Both the position numbers and the translations under genes were made by a program. A DNA stretch of 10,249 nucleotides from an uncultured Flavobacteriales bacterium (GTDB lineage Bacteria; Bacteroidota; Bacteroidia; Flavobacteriales_D; Crocinitomicaceae): NCBI GenBank assembly GCA_903899795.1, contig CAIUKX010000479.1:1-10249 (forward strand), in the 5' to 3' direction. Below, in pieces: positions 1 through 7,387 of this stretch (position 1 is the stretch's first letter; each line of letters opens with the position of its first letter). The notes under the pieces are model-generated. The model saw only the letters and a program-made list of their open reading frames with translations. It was not told where the DNA came from and did no database searches.

Positions 1-704
1 CGGGCATATACAACTGGAGCTATTGCAATTATCCGGACATCCATTACCGATCTTTCTTTATCAAAAAACCAGTCTTCCTTTAAATGGTATTGAATAATAT
101 CTTGTGACAATAGCCAATTTGTATCTCGCGGTGGATAGACAAATTCAGTTACACCATTTATAATTCTTGTACTGTCAATTCCATCAACAGTGGAGTAGGG
201 TACAGTTGGGGGTGGTCCAAGTTCTCCTAAATAGCTGAACAATATGTTTCTATAGGCTGAATCGGTGTAATAATTTTGTCCAGGCTCAGGATCAATTGGG
301 TATTTCAACTGATCACCATCTGCGATGGTGTACATCAGAGGATTGTATGGAGAAAAGACTCTTAAATCACCATTTAAAATATGAGTTTTTAACACTGTCC
401 ATAAGCTCCATCGAGATGAATTTTTTACCCAGTTTTTGTTGGCATCATAATCATCAAATGGAAAGTAAAGTGGATGATTTATTTTTTCTCTTAAGTCAAT
501 TGACTCCCAAACTCTTTTACTCCAGATTACATCTGCCTCCCTTACAAATTCGTAAGGAATCATTCTTTTCGTTGGAATGTTTTCTGTAACATATACTCCG
601 TCTACAATTCCTTGCGAAGGGACATTTATTGGACCACCGTTTATTTGGCAATATGATTCTGATACTTGCCATAACAGCAAGAGGCTTATGATATAAGTTT
701 TCAT
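1..704 (-). CDS. gldO: GldN-family T9SS/gliding protein, second paralogue (GldO-like), C-terminus cut by window edge
   Basis: The frame starts at the ATG read on the minus strand at 704-702 and stays open to the left edge, giving 234 residues and no stop. A signal peptide (about residues 1-20, hydrophobic run ISLLLLW, ending near YCQ) precedes a mature part beginning at NGGPINVP. By eye about 80% of residues match the adjacent GldN, for example in IPTKRMIPYEFVREADVIW and KEDWFFDKERS. Roughly the last 100 residues of the family lie outside the window. GldN/PorN proteins are periplasmic and form a ring with the GldK lipoprotein below the outer membrane. In F. johnsoniae the tandem paralogues gldN and gldO are partly redundant; the same role here is inference. 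A terminator separates it from gldN, and I found no TAnnTTTG promoter element in the 149-base gap. The gene looks intact as far as it is visible. Confidence 0.93.
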   Translation of the reverse strand, partial: MKTYIISLLLLWQVSESYCQINGGPINVPSQGIVDGVYVTENIPTKRMIPYEFVREADVIWSKRVWESIDLREKINHPLYFPFDDYDANKNWVKNSSRWSLWTVLKTHILNGDLRVFSPYNPLMYTIADGDQLKYPIDPEPGQNYYTDSAYRNILFSYLGELGPPPTVPYSTVDGIDSTRIINGVTEFVYPPRDTNWLLSQDIIQYHLKEDWFFDKERSVMDVRIIAIAPVVYA

Positions 705-806
705 AATAAAATTTTTAAATGTGGTTACTAAAGTTTGACTAGAAGATCTTTTAGTGCTTTCTTACTTCTATAACTTTACATTTAAAAATTGTTACAGTTT
801 AGGCAT

Positions 807-835
807 AAAAAAAGCCTCGTTTTACCGAGGCTTTT
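807..835 (-). terminator. Rho-independent terminator after gldN
   Basis: A perfect 10-bp stem (810-819 pairs with 826-835, core GCCTCG/CGAGGC) encloses a 6-base loop. Read on the minus strand, the stem is followed by a run of seven T (complement of 807-813). It starts 19 bases after the gldN stop codon and so should end the gldKLMN transcript. The plus-strand side also ends in a T-rich stretch (TTTTCTT), so it could work in both directions, although no plus-strand gene approaches it. Confidence 0.88.
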
Positions 836-853
836 CTTAAATATAAGTTTTGT

Positions 854-1852
854 CTAGAAACTCCAAACATCATGTTCGATGGTTCTAATCTCTTCTTTGA
901 TTTTTTCTGCTTCAAACAAAGCATCAACTCCTGTTTTGTAGGTTTCAACTTTACGATCATATACGTTACTTTCTTTGTAAATAGTACATGTGAAACGTCT
1001 TTTCCAAAACAAGTCATCAAAACTCATCCATTGCGCGTCATTTTGATCATTGTACACAAAGTAGTTATTCAATACAAATCGACAGTGTGGGAAATATAAC
1101 CAAAACATTTCTTTCATACCCGTAACCTGACCTTGATCATCTTTGTTGTAACAAACCGGTGCAATTGCGATGATTCTTACGTCTAACACAGATCTTTCTT
1201 TATCAAAAAACCAATCTTCTTTTAAGCGATACTGAACGATGTCTTTTGATAAAAGCCATGTTGTATCTCTTGGAGGATAAACGTTTTGAATAGTTCCATC
1301 TGCAAGAGTAATTGTACTATCTTCTCCATACATGTTCGATAGAGGTGTAGTGGATTCAGCACCTAACGTTCCCATGTATGAGAACAATGTATTTTTATAT
1401 ACACTGTCAGTATAATAGTTCATTCCTGGTTGTGGATCGATAGGATATTTCAATTGATCACCATCCGTAATATCGAATTGTAAAGGGTTATATGGAGAGA
1501 AAACACGGATGTCACCATTAAGGATATGTGTTTTCAAGACTGTCCACAAACTCCAACGAGAAGAATTTCTAACCCAATTTCCTGATGCATCATATTCATC
1601 AAAAGGAAAATACATAGGGTGATTCATTTTTTCTCTTAAATCTATTTGTTCCCAAACTCTTCTGCTCCAAATAACATCTGCTTCTCTTACGAATTCGTAA
1701 GGAATCATACGCTTTGTCGGAATATGCTCCTGGATGAAAACTCCATCCACGATTCCATCTGCCGGTACGTTTACAGGTCCACCATTAACTTCCTGACCTA
1801 TAGATGTTCCAGCTAAGAATACTACAACTGCACTAAAAAATAGATTTTTCAT
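854..1852 (-). CDS. gldN: T9SS/gliding motility protein GldN (PorN)
   Basis: This is a 332-residue exported protein with a signal peptide (about residues 1-19, FFSAVVVFLAGTSIG, cleavage near GQE) and no lipobox, so it should be soluble in the periplasm. Family-typical stretches include PTKRMIPYEFVREADVIW, SLWTVLKTHILNGDIRVFSP and KEDWFFDKERSVLDVRIIAI, and a charged C-terminal helix follows (FEAEKIKEEIRTIEHD). In known T9SS machines GldN/PorN binds the GldK/PorK lipoprotein and forms a large periplasmic ring contacted by GldM. The start lies 11 bases after the gldM stop, which suggests translation from the same mRNA; there is no clear Shine-Dalgarno. A strong terminator follows, and a close paralogue lies downstream. 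Compared with that paralogue, residues 165-190 are the only strongly divergent internal stretch. Confidence 0.96.
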   Translation of the reverse strand: MKNLFFSAVVVFLAGTSIGQEVNGGPVNVPADGIVDGVFIQEHIPTKRMIPYEFVREADVIWSRRVWEQIDLREKMNHPMYFPFDEYDASGNWVRNSSRWSLWTVLKTHILNGDIRVFSPYNPLQFDITDGDQLKYPIDPQPGMNYYTDSVYKNTLFSYMGTLGAESTTPLSNMYGEDSTITLADGTIQNVYPPRDTTWLLSKDIVQYRLKEDWFFDKERSVLDVRIIAIAPVCYNKDDQGQVTGMKEMFWLYFPHCRFVLNNYFVYNDQNDAQWMSFDDLFWKRRFTCTIYKESNVYDRKVETYKTGVDALFEAEKIKEEIRTIEHDVWSF

Positions 1853-1863
1853 AATTCAAAGTA

Positions 1864-3612
1864 TTATTGAACGGTTATAATCGAAGCCATGTTACCGGCA
1901 TATCCCATTCCTTTGTATTTTGCTGAGATACTAATCTTTGAGCCAGCTTTCGCTTGTTTCAATAAAGATTGTGCTTCAGCAGAAAGGGTTGCACCAGTTC
2001 CTTGTATCGATCTTGGAGCACCAGAAACAGTAACCTCCCATGCAGACACATCAAATGTCGCGGATAAAGGAATTTCTGGTGGGTATTTTGCGAATAATCG
2101 TGTCATACTTGCTACAGCCGATCTACCAACAGATGACCCTGTAGCAATCGTTCCTAAATATACAGCAGGAGGAGGTAAGTTAGAAACTCTAAACTTAAAT
2201 ACACCTAATGACACAGTTTTGTTTGTGACAGAGTTTTTACCAGAAACAGTGATAGAACATTCTCTACCTTGACCAGGTTTACCAATATAACCTGTTCCTG
2301 ACTTGGTAAGTGTAACACCATTTCCAGCTAAAATTGTTTGATCATATCCAGACGCAACTCCTTCAACTTTATTGTTGTAACCTCTATACAAAACGTTCAT
2401 CTCAGGAAGAGAAACTGTTCCTTGTGGCTTCATAATTTTAATTGTATGCGTCCATGGTTCAGTTTTCATTTCACCTGATTTTTTCTTAATAGCAACTGTT
2501 CCGTTAAGAACCATTTCGTTACCACCGCTTACCTTAACTTTTAAAGTACCTCTACCATCAGCAACCGTAATTGCTCCTGGACCAGTGACTGTAGGTTGAT
2601 TATCAGAGTCAAATGCAGCCATCATCACACCGATTTCAACTTCGTCATTTGAATTTGCAATTTGTGGGCCATATGCGATTGCCATAACTTTGTTGAAACT
2701 ATACTCACCTGTAGATACTTTTCCTTTGATGTGGTTCAATGCCGTAGCTCTAGCAGCAAGAATCTCTTGTTGCAAAGCTGTCAAAGAACACATTGCCGCT
2801 ACGATAGGTGAGTGGTCAAACGTTCTAGCAATCCAGTGCATTTGTAATCCTTCAAACTCTTCAAATTCATTTTTCGTCAATTTTATATAAATTTCCTTCA
2901 GAACCTCTCTATCTTCTTGGAAGTTATAACCTGTACCATTTTTATCGATCATTTTGTCAACCAACTTTTCAAGTTCAACATTATCCTTGTACTTATTGAT
3001 TGCTTCAACTTTAAACTTATATGATTTTCCACCAGGAACATCATATGTACCAAGTGTATTACAAAGATCCGTTCGGTACTTAATATAATTTGCCCATAAT
3101 TCTTTTCCTGATCCAGTTACAGGCGCTAAATCCTCTCCAATGATTTCGTGCATAGGCACGTCATATCCATCTTTTGCCTGAACAGCCATTAAATTAAGTA
3201 ATGCTGGTCTATTTGGATCTTTAGCTTTGTTATATGGTACCCAAACAATTGCTTCTTCACTTTTGTCTTTAGGAGCTATAATTTCTCCCATTTTTTCCAT
3301 ACAATCAATCTTAATTTTATCAATTTCTTCAATGCGTGCAGCACTTAAAGCATTGATTTTTTCAGCCATAGTAAGGTAATATTTTACTTTCTTTACCTTC
3401 TCTGGATTCGGATCATTCATTTCTTGTTTTAAAGCTAGAATTGCCGAATCTCCTCTATCTAATTGTGCAATAGCCCCCGAATGTAAGTTCTTTTCAATTG
3501 CAACGAAAGCGTCTAATACAGCTTTGGTAACGTTAAGCGCCAAAAGCGCCATAAGTACCAAATACATCAGACCGACCATCTTTTGTCTTGGGGTTTCTTT
3601 TCCTCCTCCCAT
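1864..3612 (-). CDS. gldM: T9SS/gliding motor protein GldM (PorM)
   Basis: This is a 582-residue protein with a short cytoplasmic N-terminus (MGGGKETPRQK), one membrane helix at about residues 12-31 (MVGLMYLVLMALLALNV) and a long periplasmic region. The periplasmic part begins mainly helical (to about residue 300) and then looks beta-rich with Ig-like repeats up to the VTVSGAP and SISAKYKGMGYAG stretches. Known GldM/PorM is a dimer whose helices sit inside a GldL pentamer and whose four periplasmic domains reach the GldK/GldN ring, carrying motor torque across the periplasm. R9 and Y17 near or in the membrane helix sit where functionally important motor residues have been described. It is longer than the roughly 515-residue F. 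johnsoniae and P. gingivalis proteins as I recall them, with the excess probably in the first periplasmic domain. It lies 59 bases after gldL and 11 before gldN. Confidence 0.96.
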   Translation of the reverse strand: MGGGKETPRQKMVGLMYLVLMALLALNVTKAVLDAFVAIEKNLHSGAIAQLDRGDSAILALKQEMNDPNPEKVKKVKYYLTMAEKINALSAARIEEIDKIKIDCMEKMGEIIAPKDKSEEAIVWVPYNKAKDPNRPALLNLMAVQAKDGYDVPMHEIIGEDLAPVTGSGKELWANYIKYRTDLCNTLGTYDVPGGKSYKFKVEAINKYKDNVELEKLVDKMIDKNGTGYNFQEDREVLKEIYIKLTKNEFEEFEGLQMHWIARTFDHSPIVAAMCSLTALQQEILAARATALNHIKGKVSTGEYSFNKVMAIAYGPQIANSNDEVEIGVMMAAFDSDNQPTVTGPGAITVADGRGTLKVKVSGGNEMVLNGTVAIKKKSGEMKTEPWTHTIKIMKPQGTVSLPEMNVLYRGYNNKVEGVASGYDQTILAGNGVTLTKSGTGYIGKPGQGRECSITVSGKNSVTNKTVSLGVFKFRVSNLPPPAVYLGTIATGSSVGRSAVASMTRLFAKYPPEIPLSATFDVSAWEVTVSGAPRSIQGTGATLSAEAQSLLKQAKAGSKISISAKYKGMGYAGNMASIITVQ

Positions 3613-3671
3613 GTTGTTATATCTTTTAAGTTTTTATTTAGTAATTTTTAAAGTTTAAATACTTCTAAATA

Positions 3672-4508
3672 TTAACCTTTATTTATTGTCATTGCTTTTA
3701 ACATGTTACCATAAACAGTGTTCAAGTCAGTCAAATTGCTTGACAACATAGCCATGTTTTCTTTGTAACGTTTTGTATCTTCAACAGAATCAGATAGATT
3801 TTGCATCATTTCAGTTACTTGAGATTGGAATTTCTCTGTAGCTTCTAAATGGTTTGAAGAACCTTTTAACTGTAACTCATATACATTGTTAAGTGCAGCC
3901 AAGTTTTTAGAAACTTTTTGCATTTGCTCTCCAAATGATTCTCCTTCAGCTGTAGATGAAGTCATACCTGATATTGAAACAGATGCTCTTTCATATGCTT
4001 CTGACAAGTTAGAAACTTTATCTGATGCTGCTTGTAAACTTGATACGTAAGCATCTGTTGCAGCAGCAGCAGAACTAGCACCTTGTAATTGAGCAGCATT
4101 TTCACCTAGAGCTCTCATTCCGTCTCCTAAACGATTAAGTAAAGCTGCATCAATTTGAGCTTCGCTTAACATTTGATCTAAGTGTTCAGTTACACCTGAA
4201 CCACCATGACCTTTAGCTCTTCCTGGAGCAGGTAGTGCATCATGATCCAAAGAATCAGAATGACCTAATGCCAATTCAGGGTAAACCAATTCCCAGTTTG
4301 GATCTTCATGTAAAGGCTCAAAAGCGGATAAGATAAAGATAACAGCCTCAACCCCTAATCCTCCAATCAACATGATCGTTGCACCAGGCCAGTGCTGAAT
4401 CTTAAACATCGCTCCAACAATTACGATAGCTCCCCCCCATCCGTAGACGAACTTCATTACTGTTTTAAATCTCTTACTTGCAAAAAAACCTCCACTACTT
4501 GTACTCAT
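3672..4508 (-). CDS. gldL: T9SS/gliding motor protein GldL (PorL)
   Basis: The 278-residue inner-membrane protein has two membrane helices at about residues 19-35 and 43-63, joined by the conserved FKIQHWPGA turn. The second helix carries E54 within GGLGVEAVIFILSAFEP, the buried glutamate expected in GldL. Known GldL forms a pentamer around two GldM helices and uses proton flow to drive secretion and gliding. Residues from about 95 to the end form a cytoplasmic region predicted to be helical or coiled-coil, rich in Ala, Ser, Gln and Glu, with a short Ala run (SSAAAATD) near residue 145. It lies 64 bases after gldK and 59 before gldM, consistent with one operon. The codons for W24-G26 contain a run of seven G (positions 4432-4438 as C on the plus strand), unusual in this AT-rich DNA. 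Confidence 0.96.
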   Translation of the reverse strand: MSTSSGGFFASKRFKTVMKFVYGWGGAIVIVGAMFKIQHWPGATIMLIGGLGVEAVIFILSAFEPLHEDPNWELVYPELALGHSDSLDHDALPAPGRAKGHGGSGVTEHLDQMLSEAQIDAALLNRLGDGMRALGENAAQLQGASSAAAATDAYVSSLQAASDKVSNLSEAYERASVSISGMTSSTAEGESFGEQMQKVSKNLAALNNVYELQLKGSSNHLEATEKFQSQVTEMMQNLSDSVEDTKRYKENMAMLSSNLTDLNTVYGNMLKAMTINKG

Positions 4509-4572
4509 GACTTTTTGGTTTAAAAAATAATTGTTTTGTTTTATATTTCTAGCATATTCAAGTGTAATCAGC

Positions 4573-6150
4573 TTATTTTAACTGAATATCACTTTGAATT
4601 TCTTCTCCACCTTCTCTTGTGAAGTCACGACCTCCACGTCCTAAGTGTGTCATTACGTTTCTATATCCGATATATGATTTCGCACTATCTTGGTACTCAA
4701 ATGTACGTGTCGAGTTTTGTAGATAGTAACCGATATCTTTCCAAGATCCTCCACGAAGAACTTTACGTTTCATTGAAGGTGGATCCCAGTCCATCGCATT
4801 GTATCTATAATCTGTATTTAAATCATGTGAAAATTCATTCATCGATTCGTCGTATGCTGTTTCACACCATTCGGATACGTTTCCAGCCATACAATACAAT
4901 CCCCAACCATTCGGGTTATAAGAGAATACTTTAACCGTATGGAAACCACCGTCCTCAAAGTATCGACCTCTCATTGGTTTGAAATTTCCTAAGAAACAAC
5001 CAGACTCATTTCTGATGTATGGACCTCCCCAAGGGTACTGAGATAATGCTAAATCTCCACGAGAAGCTCTTTCCCATTCAGCCTCAGTTGGCAAACGGAA
5101 ATCATTCACAAAAATATCACCCATAGCAACCAACCAAGAGTTCAATAATTGAGTTCTCCAAATACTGAATGCTTTTGCTTGGAACCAAGTTACACCAACA
5201 ACAGGGTAGTTATCGTATGATGGATGCCAAAAATACATTTGAGTCATTGGATCATGAAAAGAGTATGTGAAATCACGAATCCAACATAATGTATCAGGAT
5301 AAACATTTATTACCTCATCAATAATAAATCGCTGTCTATTTTCGTGACCACGAATTGCATTATTTTGTCCTTTTTTATTGAAGTGTCCCAAATCCAAGTC
5401 CTGACCTTGAGGGTCTTTCGTGAAAGGATGTGGAGGAGTCTCTAATGTACGGTGTTCAGGAACAATCTTTGTACCTTGGTTATCGTATCCATCTGGTGTA
5501 ATGTTAATACGACCTCTTTTAGATGCTTCGATCAAATCAACCCAGTAGTATTTATACATTAACTTTCTTGTATCAATTTCCTTTCTTTTGAAAAATCTTT
5601 CAGGTTGAGGATAATACATATCTGCCAATAATGGAATAATTTTAGGATCTGTGTAGTTAATTGGTCGATCCCAATTTAAACTAAACAAACTTCTTCCCAA
5701 TGCTCTGTCTGAAGGATCGTATTCAGCATACTCCATTGTATTCTCATCGAAATACATTTCGGTATAGTTGATCCATTCTTTTGCATCATCGTCGGTCCAT
5801 TCTTCATTTTTCAATCCGCTGGTTCTACCTGCTTCATTCAAGTACAGTTTTTCACGAGCAATTGAATCTCGAACCCATTCAACAAATTGACGATATTCGT
5901 TATTCGATATCTCTGTTTGATCCATATAGAATGCTTGGATAGAAACAGTTTTCGCACGAGTTTGATGAAGGAATGGTACATCCTGATCATTTTCCCCCAT
6001 ATTGTAGGAACCAGATGGAATATAAACCATCCCAAGTGGAATTTCTGGAAAATAAATAGGCCTTACCAACACCCCAGTTAGATGCCCAGATCTTGAACCA
6101 CAAGAAGCTAGTGCTGCACCTATTAAACTGACTAACAATAGTTTTTTCAT
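4573..6150 (-). CDS. gldK: T9SS/gliding lipoprotein GldK (PorK), SUMF1/FGE-like domain
   Basis: I place the start at 6150 rather than an in-frame ATG 45 bases upstream (6195). From 6150 the protein opens with a textbook lipoprotein signal, MKKLLLVSLIGAALASC, with C17 as the lipidated residue, and an AGAGG ribosome site lies just upstream. The 525-residue protein has a formylglycine-generating-enzyme-like fold: MVYIPSGSYNMGE (about 41-53), DQTEISNNEYRQF (77-89), VVGVTWFQAKAF (317-328), FRLPTEAEWERASRGD (351-366), MAGNVSEW (421-428), VLRGGSW (464-470) and YIGYRNV (493-499). The Cys usually found after the GFR of true FGEs is Asn here (GYRN), so it is probably structural, not enzymatic. Known GldK/PorK is an outer-membrane-anchored periplasmic ring subunit that binds GldN. 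A long insert (about 100-300) splits the domain, as is usual for GldK. It is the first gene of the K-L-M-N set. Confidence 0.96.
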   Translation of the reverse strand: MKKLLLVSLIGAALASCGSRSGHLTGVLVRPIYFPEIPLGMVYIPSGSYNMGENDQDVPFLHQTRAKTVSIQAFYMDQTEISNNEYRQFVEWVRDSIAREKLYLNEAGRTSGLKNEEWTDDDAKEWINYTEMYFDENTMEYAEYDPSDRALGRSLFSLNWDRPINYTDPKIIPLLADMYYPQPERFFKRKEIDTRKLMYKYYWVDLIEASKRGRINITPDGYDNQGTKIVPEHRTLETPPHPFTKDPQGQDLDLGHFNKKGQNNAIRGHENRQRFIIDEVINVYPDTLCWIRDFTYSFHDPMTQMYFWHPSYDNYPVVGVTWFQAKAFSIWRTQLLNSWLVAMGDIFVNDFRLPTEAEWERASRGDLALSQYPWGGPYIRNESGCFLGNFKPMRGRYFEDGGFHTVKVFSYNPNGWGLYCMAGNVSEWCETAYDESMNEFSHDLNTDYRYNAMDWDPPSMKRKVLRGGSWKDIGYYLQNSTRTFEYQDSAKSYIGYRNVMTHLGRGGRDFTREGGEEIQSDIQLK

Positions 6151-6155
6151 ATCTA

Positions 6156-6160
6156 CCTCT
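6156..6160 (-). promoter_or_regulatory. Ribosome binding site of gldK
   Basis: Read on the minus strand this is AGAGG, followed by five bases (TAGAT) and the ATG at 6150-6148. It is one of the few good Shine-Dalgarno matches in the window and supports the downstream start that gives gldK its lipoprotein signal peptide. Confidence 0.55.
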
Positions 6161-6268
6161 TTTTTATCTCTTTTCCGAATACTAAATTTCAACAATCTAC
6201 AGGATCAATTCATTTTTCAATATAACGGAAACCTCACCAAAATGGTTACAATTTTTTTAACATTATTT

Positions 6269-7204
6269 TTATAACCATCTTACATGCCTAGTTACAGCTA
6301 CAGGCGGAACAGGCAAATAGTAACAATATTTCAATAAAATTTCATGGGAACCTCTCGATACACTTGACAATTTATTCATTGTCACATCGTAAGAGTAGCC
6401 AATAATTAAGGCATTCCATTTTACACCGAACATAGCTGCAATACAGTCAGATGTTCTGTATGTAAGACCAGCATATCCAATGTTTCCTAGCATATATCTT
6501 GCATTAATGTCAACAGAATATTTGACAAGATCTGTACGAAGCATCATTTGCACATCAACTTCATTTTTTCCAGCAGGAAATTTATAGCCACCCATTGCAT
6601 ATAAGTGACGAGTTAATTGGTAAGGACTTGATGTCAAATTTGAAGTAGGATTTTTAACTGATATAACACCTTGATTCAAATGTGTACCAGATAAACCTGC
6701 ATAGAATCGACCTGAGGATTTAAAGTAAAGCCCAAAATTCACATCTAAACCATTAGAAGAAAAGCCTTGAGGAAGAGAGTTGTCCAACAATGTTTGTGGT
6801 GCAACCCATGTAGGCTTCATTCCGAAATTAATCATTCCGACACCTAAACCTATTCCAAGTGTATGTCCACCAAGATCCAATGGGTATGAATAATTCAGCA
6901 TAACATTATTTTGTCTGTTGAATCCGATTGCATCGTTACAAATGTTAATACCTAAGCCACCTGGAAACCATCTACTCATATTTCCTTCCACATTAAGGAA
7001 TGTTGTGTTAGGTGTTCCATTTACTTTATCCCACTGATTTCTGTAACCAGATGTGGCACAAAACCCTTCATCAATCCCAGTAGCACCTGGATTAAACATC
7101 ATTTTATTATAGATGAAGTGGGTTTGCATTGGATCTTGTTGAGCTACAAAGGTAGATACAAATCCCAACACTAATGAGGATAAGACTAGTATTCGTTTAT
7201 GCAT
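6269..7204 (-). CDS. porP: T9SS PorP/SprF family outer-membrane protein
   Basis: The 311-residue protein has an N-terminal signal peptide (about 1-21, ILVLSSLVLGFVSTFVA, cleavage before QQDP). The mature start, QQDPMQTHFIYNKMMFNPG, is the family signature (a Q-x-P-x-F/H-x-x-Y-x-x-x-x-NPA/G-type opening). The rest is rich in alternating aromatic and glycine patterns (LGIGLGVGMINFG, NFGLYFKSSGRFYAGLSG, GYAGLTYRT) typical of outer-membrane beta barrels. PorP of P. gingivalis is needed for T9SS function, and SprF of F. johnsoniae for surface delivery of the adhesin SprB. Members of this family are numerous, so the exact partner here cannot be told from sequence. Its place directly before gldK, in the same direction, matches the porPKLMN order. 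The gaps are 183 bases upstream and 118 downstream. The ATG at 7204 has no clear Shine-Dalgarno. The symbol porP is chosen by context; sprF-like is equally defensible. Confidence 0.9.
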   Translation of the reverse strand: MHKRILVLSSLVLGFVSTFVAQQDPMQTHFIYNKMMFNPGATGIDEGFCATSGYRNQWDKVNGTPNTTFLNVEGNMSRWFPGGLGINICNDAIGFNRQNNVMLNYSYPLDLGGHTLGIGLGVGMINFGMKPTWVAPQTLLDNSLPQGFSSNGLDVNFGLYFKSSGRFYAGLSGTHLNQGVISVKNPTSNLTSSPYQLTRHLYAMGGYKFPAGKNEVDVQMMLRTDLVKYSVDINARYMLGNIGYAGLTYRTSDCIAAMFGVKWNALIIGYSYDVTMNKLSSVSRGSHEILLKYCYYLPVPPVAVTRHVRWL

Positions 7205-7387
7205 ATAATGTCATTTTCTTAAATAAAACCAGTAAAAACAGTTTACATAATTGGCGACTAAAATAGATAATATTATTTACATAAACACACTATTGTGAAA
7301 AAAATCGATGAAATGTTTTAAAATTCAACATTAAATTAAGTGGATGATGATGGGGAATTGATGGTTATTTGTTTTTCTGCTATGTTG

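Noticed and set aside
296..589. 97-codon plus-strand open frame opposite gldO
   Set aside because: The minus-strand frame here encodes a GldN-family protein with strong similarity to its neighbour; the plus-strand product is unlike any family I recognise.
799..1020. 73-codon minus-strand frame overlapping the gldN 3' end and terminator
   Set aside because: It overlaps gldN in another frame and runs through the terminator hairpin; the composition is not protein-like.
1889..2272. 127-codon plus-strand open frame inside gldM
   Set aside because: It lies wholly antisense to the clearly conserved gldM coding sequence, has no recognisable protein features and no ribosome site; it is a shadow frame.
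4647..4934. 95-codon plus-strand open frame opposite gldK
   Set aside because: It is antisense to the conserved GldK C-terminal domain motifs (GNVSEW, LRGGSW), so it is a by-product of that sequence.
6151..6195. Upstream in-frame ATG that would lengthen GldK by 15 residues
   Set aside because: The extra residues are highly charged and would bury the lipoprotein signal peptide; the downstream ATG has a good ribosome site and a perfect lipobox.
6181..6268. Promoter for gldK (TATATTG with upstream TTG)
   Set aside because: The -7-like element lacks one consensus base and no TTG sits at the right spacing, so I cannot separate it from chance in AT-rich DNA.
7205..7387. 183-base gap before porP searched for promoter, terminator or small RNA
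   Set aside because: No stable hairpin with a T-run, no exact TAnnTTTG match on the minus strand and no convincing small reading frame; a promoter here is likely from context but not supported by a motif.
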